Source: Nocardioides conyzicola (GTDB taxonomy: Bacteria; Actinomycetota; Actinomycetes; Propionibacteriales; Nocardioidaceae). From it: a stretch of 64,000 bases of DNA. Within the stretch, counting starts at the first letter, position 1; each line of letters begins with the position of its first letter. The notes beneath the pieces were generated by a model. The model did no database searches and was not told where the DNA came from. It was given only the letters and a program-made list of their open reading frames with translations. This document shows, piece by piece, positions 17,750 through 24,747 of the stretch. The position numbers were made by a program, and so were the translations under genes. Location of the stretch: the NCBI RefSeq assembly GCF_039543825.1, contig NZ_BAABKM010000002.1, positions 2,450,133-2,514,132 on the forward strand. The letters run 5' to 3'.

Positions 17750-17769
17750 ATACCCGGTTAACCGGGTAT
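17750..17769. promoter_or_regulatory. Perfect 20-bp palindrome, likely operator of the MFS/PLP-lyase operon
   Basis: ATACCCGGTT reads back as its own complement over 20 bp, centred at 17759/17760. It lies about 30 nt upstream of the -10-like TAGCCT of the MFS gene, covering the -35 region on the minus strand. A dimeric regulator (TetR, GntR or LacI class) is expected to bind, but no such gene is adjacent. Confidence 0.65.
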
Positions 17770-17773
17770 TCCT

Positions 17774-17807
17774 GAACTTCTCGGGCACTGCACTGCCCGA
17801 GGAGTTC
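17774..17807. terminator. Hairpin after the hydrolase gene, with an extra copy of its arm
   Basis: Arms 17774-17787 and 17794-17807 pair over 14 bp with one mismatch and a 6-nt loop (CTGCAC). The core TGCCCGAGGAGT occurs a third time directly at 17814-17825, touching the hydrolase stop. The hairpin sits just past the minus-strand hydrolase stop at 17825, so it fits a terminator that insulates the next operon. Confidence 0.6.
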
Positions 17808-17824
17808 GTGAAGTGCCCGAGGAG

Positions 17825-19072
17825 TCAGGGGGCCAGCGCGCGCGAACCGGCGGACGAGTGGCGACGCCGGGGGTTGGCGCCGATGACCTCCGGCGACGGC
17901 GCGGCCTTCTTGGCAGGCGACTTCTTCGCAGCGGCCCTCTTGGCGGGGGCCTTCTTCGCGGGCGCCTTCTTGGCCGGAGCCTTCTTCGCCGCCCGTTTCC
18001 TCGGTACGGCGCGGCCGTCCCACTGTGCGAGCCACTCGTCGAGCACCGGCCAGGTGCCGGTCCGCGCACCGCGGCCGGTCAGCAGGCCGAGGTGGCCCCC
18101 GGGCACGATCTCGAACCGGACCTCGCGGGCGCCGGTGAGCATCGCGACCGCGGGACGTACGGCGGCCACCGGCACGATCGTGTCGTCGGCGCCGGCGACC
18201 ACCAAGGTCGGTGCCGTGACCGCCGACAGCGAGACCTCGCCGTCGGCGAGCTCGACGGTGCCGGAGGCGAGCGCGTTGTCGCGGGCGAAGCGGTGGTGGA
18301 GCCGGCCGAAGGCGCGGCCGCGGTAGGGGGCGGTGGCGGTCGACAGCCGGTCCACGGCCTCGAGCTGGGCGAGCCAGTCCGCGTCGTCGAGGTGGGCGGC
18401 GACCGCGGCGGGCCGGGTCACCAGCTGCTGCACACCGGGCAGCCCGAGCGCCCAGCGCACCCCGGGCGCGCTGCCGGCGAGACGGGCGGCGAGACCCACG
18501 GGGCCGGACCAGTCGGTGGGGCTGATCAGCGGACGCAGCGGCGCGAGCATGGGCACGGAGCTCACGTCGACCGGGGTGCCGAGCACGGTGAGCGAGGCGA
18601 CCGGCAGGCCGGGCTCACGGGCAGCGGCCAGCAGCGCGAACGTGCCGCCGAGGCTCCAGCCGACGACGTGGACCGGCTGCCCACCGGCATGCCGCGACGC
18701 CTCCCGGATGGCGGCCGGCAGCACCTCGGTGACCCACGGGTCGAGCGCCAGGTCGGGGTCGCGGAAGTCGACGGGATCGAGCTCCACGACGTACGCCGGC
18801 CGCCCGGCCGCGACGAGGTGCTCGGCGAGCGAGCATCCGCGCCGCAGGTCGAAGCAGGCGTCGGGCACGGCCAGCGGCGGCACCAGGAGCACGGGTCCGC
18901 CGAGTCCGGCGACGGCCGGGTCGGGCTCGAGGTGGTGCACGCGGTGCCGCTCGCCGCGGGCGACCTCGGCCCGCGGCATCGGCCGCAGGTCGGCCATCCC
19001 GCCCCGGCGGACCAGGTGGGCCACGTTGCCGGCGGCCGAGAGGACGTGGTCGGGCAACGGGTTCAGGTCCAT
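17825..19072 (-). CDS. Alpha/beta hydrolase (PhaC-like) with histone-H1-like Lys/Ala/Pro tail
   Basis: 415 aa. Residues 1 to about 350 form an alpha/beta hydrolase related to poly(3-hydroxyalkanoate) synthase-type proteins: GGPVLLVPPLAVPDACFDLRRGCSLAEHL, nucleophile elbow VHVVGWSLGGTFALL (Ser where true PHA synthases have Cys), acid in VVAGADDTIVP, and His in PGGHLGLLTGRG. The last 60 or so residues are a basic low-complexity tail with tandem AKKAP and AKK[RS] units followed by an Arg-rich end, like histone H1 or the DNA-binding tail of PhaF phasin. TAGCGT ends 6 nt before the ATG at 19072. Nucleoid or granule tethering is inferred. Confidence 0.8.
   Translation of the reverse strand: MDLNPLPDHVLSAAGNVAHLVRRGGMADLRPMPRAEVARGERHRVHHLEPDPAVAGLGGPVLLVPPLAVPDACFDLRRGCSLAEHLVAAGRPAYVVELDPVDFRDPDLALDPWVTEVLPAAIREASRHAGGQPVHVVGWSLGGTFALLAAAREPGLPVASLTVLGTPVDVSSVPMLAPLRPLISPTDWSGPVGLAARLAGSAPGVRWALGLPGVQQLVTRPAAVAAHLDDADWLAQLEAVDRLSTATAPYRGRAFGRLHHRFARDNALASGTVELADGEVSLSAVTAPTLVVAGADDTIVPVAAVRPAVAMLTGAREVRFEIVPGGHLGLLTGRGARTGTWPVLDEWLAQWDGRAVPRKRAAKKAPAKKAPAKKAPAKRAAAKKSPAKKAAPSPEVIGANPRRRHSSAGSRALAP
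17900..17999. repeat. Tandem 15-bp-unit coding repeat for AKKAP motifs
   Basis: Imperfect tandem repeats of a unit read on the minus strand as Ala-Lys-Lys-Ala-Pro, inside the C-terminal tail of the hydrolase gene. Copies differ by synonymous and some nonsynonymous changes (AKRAA, AKKSP), suggesting expansion and drift of a short repeat. Confidence 0.75.
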
Positions 19073-19094
19073 GCCTCGACGCTACCCGGATCGG

Positions 19095-19502
19095 CTACGG
19101 GGCGAACGTGCGCAGCATCCAGCGCTCGGGCTCCGCCATCGGCTCGAAGCCGAACTTCGCGTAGAGCCCGTGCGCGTCCGCGGTCGCCAGCAAGGTACGG
19201 CGTACCTGCAGCTCGGTGAGCGCAGCGTCCACGGCCTCCATCAGGGAGATCCCGACCCCCGCGCCGCGGGCGGCCGGGTCGACGTAGACGTCGCAGAGCC
19301 ACGCGAACGTCGCGCCGTCGGTGACGACCCGGGCGTAGCCGACCAGCCGGCCGTCGTCGTACGCCCCGAAGTTGAGCGACCCGGCGACGGCCCGCTCGAC
19401 GACCTCGCGGGGCCGCCCGATCGCCCAGTAGGCGTCGGTCGACAGCCACCGGTGCAGCGTGTCGAGGTCGAGCAGGGCCGCGTCGGTGGAGACGGTGACC
19501 AT
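19095..19502 (-). CDS. GNAT-family N-acetyltransferase
   Basis: 135-aa acetyl-CoA-dependent acyltransferase. The fold is clear from AYDDGRLVGYARVVTD, the acetyl-CoA loop VDPAARGAGVGISLMEAV (R-x-x-G-x-G type), and the C-terminal GLYAKFGFEPM. It follows otsA by 4 nt on the same strand, so it is cotranscribed, although no functional link to trehalose is evident. Substrate unknown. Confidence 0.85.
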   Translation of the reverse strand: MVTVSTDAALLDLDTLHRWLSTDAYWAIGRPREVVERAVAGSLNFGAYDDGRLVGYARVVTDGATFAWLCDVYVDPAARGAGVGISLMEAVDAALTELQVRRTLLATADAHGLYAKFGFEPMAEPERWMLRTFAP

Positions 19503-19506
19503 GGGG

Positions 19507-20952
19507 TCAGGCGCGCTTCGCCGGTCGGACGCTCTTGGTGTGCGAGCTCCCCACCGAGCCCAGCTCCGCCAGGAAGCTGTCGGCCCAGGCGGCGACGTCG
19601 TGCTCCATCACCTGCTTGCGCATCGCCTTCATCCGCCGGGTGAGGTCGCGCGGGTCGGCGCGGTAGGCCTCGAGCAGCGCGGACTTCATCCCGTTGATGT
19701 CGTAGGGGTTGATCTGCCAGGCCTGGCGCAGCTCCTCGGAGGCACCCGCGAACTCCGAGAGCACGAGCGCGCCGTCGTTGTCGAAGCGGCAGGCGACGTA
19801 CTCCTTGGCGACCAGGTTCATCCCGTCGCGGTACGGCGTGACGACCATGATGTCCGCGGCCCGGAAGAGCGCGGCCATCTCCTCGCGCGGGTACGACGAG
19901 TGGAAGTACGCGATCGCCGGCCGGCCGATCTTGCCCAGGTCGCCGTTGATCCGGCCGACGAGGCGGTCGATGTCGTCGCGCAGGATGCGGTACTGCTCGA
20001 CCTGCTCGCGCGACGGCGTCGCCACCTGGACGAAGACCGCGTCCTCGACGTCGAGCTCGCCGTCCTCGATCAGCTCGGCGAAGGCGCGCAGCCGGGCGTA
20101 GATGCCCTTGGTGTAGTCGAGGCGGTCGACCCCGAGGAAGACCTTGCGCGGGTTGCCGAGCGCCTCGCGGATCTCGACCGCGCGCTCCTCGACCGGCTCG
20201 GACCGGGCCAGCTCCTCGAAGCCGGCCGAGTCGATCGAGATCGGGAAGGCCGCTGCCTTCACGGTCCGGCCGTCGGGCAGGTAGACCAGGTCGCGGTGGG
20301 TCTTGTGGCCCACGCGCTGGCGGACGAGGCGGACGAAGTTCTGCGCGGCGCCGCTGAGCTGGAAGCCGACCAGGTCGGCGCCCAGCAGCCCCTCGAGGAT
20401 CTGGCGCCGCCACGGCAGCTGCTGGAAGAGCTCGGTGGGCGGGAAGGGGATGTGCAGGAAGAAGCCGATCCGCAGGTCCGGCCGCAGCTCGCGCAGCATC
20501 GCCGGCACCAGCTGCATCTGGTAGTCGTGCACCCACACGGTCGCGCCCTCGGCAGCCTCCTCGGCCGCGCGCTCGGCGAACCGCCGGTTCACGGCGGAGT
20601 AGGAGTCCCACCACTCCCGGTGGAACTCCGGCTTCGCCACCACGTCGTGGTAGAGCGGCCACAGGGTGGCGTTGGAGAAGCCCTCGTAGTGGTTCTCGAC
20701 CTCGGCGGCCGTCATCGCGATCGGGACCAGGTTCATCCCGTCGTCCTCGAACGGCTCGAGCTCGTCCTCGGTCTCCGTGCCACCGGGCCAGCCGATCCAC
20801 GTGCCCTGGTTGGCGCGCATGATCGGCTCGATCGCCGTCACCAGCCCGCCGGGCGAGCTGCGCCAGCCCTGGCTGCCGTCCGGCAGCGTCACCCGGTCCA
20901 CGGGCAACCGGTTGGCGACGACGACGAGGTCAGCGGAGCCTGAGGTTGCCAC
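19507..20952 (-). CDS. otsA: Trehalose-6-phosphate synthase
   Basis: Joins UDP- or GDP-glucose to glucose-6-phosphate to give trehalose-6-phosphate; GT20 family, 481 aa. Motifs include VVVANRLPVDR, SSPGGLVTAIEP, the substrate block HDYQMQLVPAMLRELRPDLRIGFFLHIPFPPTELF, and VVTPYRDGMNLVAKEYVAC for nucleotide-sugar binding. The start is GTG at 20952. Its -10-like TAGGGT (20964-20959) contains the stop codon of the upstream reductase gene. The phosphatase otsB lies 11 kb away on the other strand. Confidence 0.95.
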   Translation of the reverse strand: MATSGSADLVVVANRLPVDRVTLPDGSQGWRSSPGGLVTAIEPIMRANQGTWIGWPGGTETEDELEPFEDDGMNLVPIAMTAAEVENHYEGFSNATLWPLYHDVVAKPEFHREWWDSYSAVNRRFAERAAEEAAEGATVWVHDYQMQLVPAMLRELRPDLRIGFFLHIPFPPTELFQQLPWRRQILEGLLGADLVGFQLSGAAQNFVRLVRQRVGHKTHRDLVYLPDGRTVKAAAFPISIDSAGFEELARSEPVEERAVEIREALGNPRKVFLGVDRLDYTKGIYARLRAFAELIEDGELDVEDAVFVQVATPSREQVEQYRILRDDIDRLVGRINGDLGKIGRPAIAYFHSSYPREEMAALFRAADIMVVTPYRDGMNLVAKEYVACRFDNDGALVLSEFAGASEELRQAWQINPYDINGMKSALLEAYRADPRDLTRRMKAMRKQVMEHDVAAWADSFLAELGSVGSSHTKSVRPAKRA

Positions 20953-20961
20953 GCGGCAACC

Positions 20962-21585
20962 CTAGTCGGACCGCCTGATCCGGTACCTGACGTGGGTGGC
21001 CCGAGAGGAGGACTCCGACTCCAGCAGCTCGAGCCCGGCCTCGACCGAGCCGTCGAAGATCCGCTCCCCGGTGTGCAGGAGCACCGGGACGATGTCGAGG
21101 GTGAGCTCGTCGAGCACGCCCCTGGCCAGCGCCTGTCGTACGGCGGAGGCGCCGCCCGCGATGTCGACGTTCCCGTTGCCGGCCGCGCGCGCCTGCCGGA
21201 GGGCCTCGTCGAAGCCGCCGGTCACGAAGTGGAAGGTGGTCCCGCCCTCCATCTCGATCGGCTCGTGCTCGTGGTGGGTGAGCACGAAGACCGGTGCGTG
21301 GTAGGGCGGGTCCTCGCCCCACCAGCCGCGCCACCGCCCCTCGTCGTACGACGACCACTCGCCGCGGACGGGGCCGTACATGTTGCGCCCCATCACGTAG
21401 GCGCCCCCGGGCGGCGGGAGGATCCGCGCGGCCCAGCGGGCGTCGACCTCGTCGGTGTGGTGGGGGTCGATGTGCCACTGGTGCAGGGCCATCCCGCCGC
21501 GTCCGATGGGGTTCTCGTACGTCTGGTCCGGGCCCGCGACGAAGCCGTCGAGGGAGACCGACATGTGGGCTGTCGTGGTTGTCAT
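20962..21585 (-). CDS. RibD C-terminal/dihydrofolate-reductase-like protein
   Basis: 207-aa NADPH-dependent reductase-fold protein. Family features are HMSVSLDGFVAGPDQ at the N-terminus, GGAYVMGRNMYGP, and the Gly-rich GNGNVDIAGGASAVRQALARGVLDELTLDIVPVLLHTGERIF. Such proteins are common in actinobacteria with unknown substrates. They are not housekeeping folA or the riboflavin enzyme. It sits directly upstream of otsA with only 9 nt between them. Confidence 0.85.
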   Translation of the reverse strand: MTTTTAHMSVSLDGFVAGPDQTYENPIGRGGMALHQWHIDPHHTDEVDARWAARILPPPGGAYVMGRNMYGPVRGEWSSYDEGRWRGWWGEDPPYHAPVFVLTHHEHEPIEMEGGTTFHFVTGGFDEALRQARAAGNGNVDIAGGASAVRQALARGVLDELTLDIVPVLLHTGERIFDGSVEAGLELLESESSSRATHVRYRIRRSD

Positions 21586-21626
21586 GGCGGCTCGGACCTC
21601 ACTCGGCGGACGGACTCATCGGTGGC

Positions 21627-22073
21627 TCAGAACTTCAGGTGCTGGCTCAGGTCGCCGGTCTGGTCGACGAACATGGTCCGGCTGTCGAACCACCAGCGAC
21701 CGTCGATCCGTTGGAACGTGTCGTGGTAGTGCCCGGTGATGATCACCTGCAGCGGCAGCACGTCGGTGGCCTGGGTGACGAGGTAGCTCGTGCGCGCGGT
21801 CGCCGTGCCCGCCTCGTCGTCGACCTCGATGCGGGCGTTGGTCGTCAGGTGCTTGGTCTTCGGGGTGCCGGTGTCGTCGTAGATCCGGGTGGCCATGCCG
21901 TAGAGCTCCCGGACCCGGTCGCGTCCCTCGAACACCGTCTCCGGCGGCCCGCCCTCCTGGCCGTTGATCCGGCCGTGGGTGAAGAGGTCCGCCACTGCGT
22001 CGAGGTCGCCGGCGTCGATGCGCTCGGCGTACTCGTAGAGGAGGTTCTCGATGTCGCGCGCGCTGTCGGCCAC
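21627..22073 (-). CDS. NTF2-like/SnoaL-like protein
   Basis: 148-aa protein of the NTF2 fold (SnoaL_4-type): ADSARDIENLLYEYAERIDAGDLDAVADLFTHG, LTTNARIEVDDEAGTATARTSYLV, and ITGHYHDTFQRIDGRWWFDSRTMFVDQ. Related proteins act as small-ring hydroxylase partners, isomerases or dehydratases for lipids or polyketides. I choose the GTG at 22073 because TATGCT ends 6 nt upstream on this strand; an in-frame ATG at 22097 would start across the divergent promoter. It is divergent from a sulfotransferase with overlapping -10 elements, suggesting a shared pathway. Confidence 0.8.
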   Translation of the reverse strand: MADSARDIENLLYEYAERIDAGDLDAVADLFTHGRINGQEGGPPETVFEGRDRVRELYGMATRIYDDTGTPKTKHLTTNARIEVDDEAGTATARTSYLVTQATDVLPLQVIITGHYHDTFQRIDGRWWFDSRTMFVDQTGDLSQHLKF

Positions 22074-22079
22074 CGCGAC

Positions 22080-22089
22080 AGCATAGGTT
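22080..22089. promoter_or_regulatory. Overlapping divergent -10 elements
   Basis: On the plus strand TAGGTT (22084-22089) ends 6 nt before the sulfotransferase ATG at 22096. On the minus strand TATGCT (22085-22080) ends 6 nt before the NTF2-like GTG at 22073. The two hexamers share 2 bp, so only one polymerase can melt this site at a time, and both messages would be leaderless. Confidence 0.6.
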
Positions 22090-22095
22090 CGCGCC

Positions 22096-23238
22096 ATGGT
22101 TGCTGGCTTCGATCTGGCGAGTGTCCTCGCGGACGCCCGGCGCAAGGAGGACCTGGACGACCTCGGCCCGGGCTCGTTCGAGGAGCCGCTCGTCGTCCTG
22201 CTCGAGGCGTACGACGAGGCCGGGCTGACCGAGATGGGCGCGCAGCTCATCCGGGGCGGCATCGTGCACAGCGTGCGGATGCGGCTCCGGGCGCAGGAGT
22301 GGTTCCGGCGGCATCCCGAGATCGCGGACGAGCAGGTCGTCGACCCGGTGGTCGTGGTCGGGATGATGCGCAGCGGCACCACGCTGCTGCAGCGGCTGCT
22401 CGCCGCCGACCCGCGCTTCCGGTGTGCCCGCGGGTGGGAGGTCATCGAGGTGGCGCCCCGCCTCGACCACCGGTGGGACGTCGAGGACCCGCGGATCGCC
22501 AGGGCGGTGGCGCGCGAGGAGGCGTCGCGGCAGTGGGTGCCCGAGCTCTACGCGATCCACCCGATGCACGCGCTCGAGGCCGAGGAGGAGATCGTCTTCC
22601 TCGCCGACGCGTTCCTCTCCCACGTGCCCGAGGCCGGCGCGCACGTGCCGGCGTACCGCTCCTGGATCGACACCCAGGACTTCGCGCCGGCGTACGACCA
22701 CCTGCACCGGATGCTCCAGCTGCTGCAGTGGCAGCAGTGTCGACGCGGCATCGAGGCGGACCGCTGGGTGCTGAAGACGCCCGCGCACCTGGGCTACCTC
22801 GACGACCTGCGGACGAGGTTCCCGGGGCTGCACGTCGTGCACCTGCACCGCGACCCGGTCGAGACGATCGCCTCGGGCGCGAGCCTCAACGCGACCCTGC
22901 ACGCGATGCACGCCGACACCGTCGACCTGCACCGGATCGGCGCCGAGTGGATCGAGCGGATGGGCTGGGCAGCAGACCGCGCCCTCGCGACCCGGCGTGC
23001 CTGGGGAGACGAGCCCGGGCTGGTCACCGACCTGGACTTCGCGGCAGCGGTGGCCGACCCCGTCGGCGAGGTGGCGCGCGTGTACGACGCCCTCGGGCTC
23101 GACCTGACGGCGGGGGCGGAGGCGTCGATGCGGGACTGGCTCCGGCGGCGTCCGCGCGAGGCGGGCCGGCCGGCGTACACGCCCGAGACCTACGGCCTCT
23201 CCGTCGAGCAGATCCGGGAGCGCTTCGCGGACGCCTAG
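22096..23238 (+). CDS. PAPS-dependent sulfotransferase family protein
   Basis: 380-aa cytosolic sulfotransferase-fold protein of the actinobacterial Stf group. The 5'-phosphosulfate loop is VVVVGMMRSGTTLLQRLLAADPRFRC, and the 3'-phosphate-binding part is LHVVHLHRDPVETIASGASLNATLHAM. A long N-terminal helical region precedes the loop, as in mycobacterial homologues that sulfate lipids or sterols. The gene is leaderless by the TAGGTT at 22084. The nearby DUF1214, SDR and NTF2-like genes form a typical lipid-modification neighbourhood, but the acceptor is unknown. Confidence 0.87.
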   Translation: MVAGFDLASVLADARRKEDLDDLGPGSFEEPLVVLLEAYDEAGLTEMGAQLIRGGIVHSVRMRLRAQEWFRRHPEIADEQVVDPVVVVGMMRSGTTLLQRLLAADPRFRCARGWEVIEVAPRLDHRWDVEDPRIARAVAREEASRQWVPELYAIHPMHALEAEEEIVFLADAFLSHVPEAGAHVPAYRSWIDTQDFAPAYDHLHRMLQLLQWQQCRRGIEADRWVLKTPAHLGYLDDLRTRFPGLHVVHLHRDPVETIASGASLNATLHAMHADTVDLHRIGAEWIERMGWAADRALATRRAWGDEPGLVTDLDFAAAVADPVGEVARVYDALGLDLTAGAEASMRDWLRRRPREAGRPAYTPETYGLSVEQIRERFADA

Positions 23239-23247
23239 CATCAGCGG

Positions 23248-24153
23248 GTGCCCCCTCAGTCGCCGTTGCCTCCGCGCCACGGGCTGAGTGCGGCGTGGGT
23301 CCGCACGCCGGACCGCGAGCCGGCCCCCGTCTGGCCGACGATGGGCGCCTGGCTGAGCCACCGGCTCGCGCCGCGGGTCGACGTCGTCGGTCTGCTGCTC
23401 GCCGAGCGGTTCGTGTACGACGACCTCCGGCCCGTGCGCGAGGACGACCCCTACCGTCCGTACACGTTCGTGTGGTTCCACCGGGACCTGCGCGACGAGC
23501 CGGAGGTGCCCGGGGGGCTTCCGGTGCTCCACCGCGACGAGCGTCTCGTGGTCGTCGACAAGCCCGCCTTCCTCTCGGCCATCCCGCGGGGCGACCACGT
23601 CGTCCAGAGCGTGGTCGTCCGGCTGCGGGACGAGCTCGGGCTGCCCGAGCTGTCGACGCTGCACCGGCTGGACCGGGTGACGTCCGGGGTGCTGATGCTC
23701 GCGACCGAGCGGCGGTGGCGGGCGCCGTACCAGCAGCTGTTCGAGCGCGGTGCCGTGCGCAAGACCTACCGGGCGCTGGCCCCGTGGCGCGCGGACCTCG
23801 AGCTCCCCGTGATCGTCCGCAACCACATCACGAAGGAGCGCGGCGCCTGGCGGGCCGAGGTCGTGCCCGGCGCGCCGGTCAACGCCGAGACCCACGTCGA
23901 CCTCGAGTCGACCGACGGCGACCTGGGGACCTACCGGCTGTCGCCGCGCACCGGCCGCACCCACCAGCTGCGCCTGCACCTCTACGGCCTGGGCATCCCG
24001 ATCGTCGACGACCCGCTCTACCCCGTCGTGCGCGAGGTCTCGATCGACGACTTCTCCCGACCGCTCCAGCTGCTCGCGAGCGACCTCGCGTTCACCGACC
24101 CGGTCGACGGGACCGAGCGGTCCTTCGTCAGCGAGCGGACGCTCCCGCTCTAG
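23248..24153 (+). CDS. RluA-family pseudouridine synthase
   Basis: Isomerises uridine to pseudouridine in rRNA or tRNA. 301 aa; catalytic Asp in STLHRLDRVTSGVLMLAT, RNA-binding RKTYRALAPW, and the C-terminal LSPRTGRTHQLRLHLYGLGIPIVDDPLY. No S4 domain is visible. The GTG at 23248 is preceded by TAGCAT (23236-23241), whose TAG is also the sulfotransferase stop codon. The stop overlaps the convergent TetR gene as CTAG. The target base is not predictable from sequence. Confidence 0.92.
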   Translation: MPPQSPLPPRHGLSAAWVRTPDREPAPVWPTMGAWLSHRLAPRVDVVGLLLAERFVYDDLRPVREDDPYRPYTFVWFHRDLRDEPEVPGGLPVLHRDERLVVVDKPAFLSAIPRGDHVVQSVVVRLRDELGLPELSTLHRLDRVTSGVLMLATERRWRAPYQQLFERGAVRKTYRALAPWRADLELPVIVRNHITKERGAWRAEVVPGAPVNAETHVDLESTDGDLGTYRLSPRTGRTHQLRLHLYGLGIPIVDDPLYPVVREVSIDDFSRPLQLLASDLAFTDPVDGTERSFVSERTLPL

Positions 24154-24710
24154 AGCGCCGGGCGGACCTGCTCGAGCGCCTGCTGGGTGAGGTCGCCGAG
24201 GCGTCGTACGTCGTGCGGGGCGGGGCCCTCGGTCCACACGGCGAGGGCGGCGAACACCGCGCCGGCGACGACCTCCGCGTGCACGGCGGCGTCGAGCCCT
24301 GACTCGCCGCGCTCGCCGAGGATCGCGCGCAGCTCCGTGGCCATCGCGCCCTGGCGGTCGCGGAAGGTGCGGTCGATCCGCTCGGCGCTGAGCAGCGCGG
24401 CGCGCAGCCGGGCGATCTCGCTGAGGAGCTGCGGGTCGGTGGGGGCGGAGCCGAGGGCGGTGAGTACCGAGCGCACCAGGTCCTCGTCGGCCGGCCGGTC
24501 GCGCATCGCGGTCGCGAACCACGCGAGCCGGTCGGCCACGTCGCCGAAGAGCACCTCGTCCTTGGTCGCGAAGTGGCGGTAGAAGGTGCGCTCGGTGACC
24601 CCGACCTCCGCCGCGATCGCCGGCACGCTCGCTGCCTCGAACCCGTCGGCGACGAAGTGGCGCAGCGCCACCTCCCGCAACGCGGCTCTGGTGCGGGCGG
24701 CCTTCGACAT
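24150..24710 (-). CDS. TetR-family transcriptional regulator
   Basis: 186 aa with an N-terminal helix-turn-helix (ASVPAIAAEVGVTERTFYRHFATKDEVLFGDV) and a divergent ligand-binding C-terminal domain. The gene is leaderless: CATAAT ends 6 nt before its ATG. The inverted repeat TGTCAG-AA-CTGACA at 24721-24734 overlaps that -10 and lies in front of the divergent DUF1214/SDR operon, so it probably represses both itself and that operon until a small ligand binds. Confidence 0.9.
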   Translation of the reverse strand: MSKAARTRAALREVALRHFVADGFEAASVPAIAAEVGVTERTFYRHFATKDEVLFGDVADRLAWFATAMRDRPADEDLVRSVLTALGSAPTDPQLLSEIARLRAALLSAERIDRTFRDRQGAMATELRAILGERGESGLDAAVHAEVVAGAVFAALAVWTEGPAPHDVRRLGDLTQQALEQVRPAL

Positions 24711-24720
24711 GGTCTGATTA

Positions 24721-24734
24721 TGTCAGAACTGACA
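24721..24734. promoter_or_regulatory. TetR-type operator
   Basis: TGTCAGAACTGACA has perfect 6-bp arms around AA. It lies between the divergent tetR gene and the DUF1214/SDR/SDR operon and overlaps the minus-strand -10 CATAAT (24722-24717). Position and symmetry make it the expected binding site of the adjacent regulator. Confidence 0.7.
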
Positions 24735-24747
24735 TTTGAGGAGCAGC

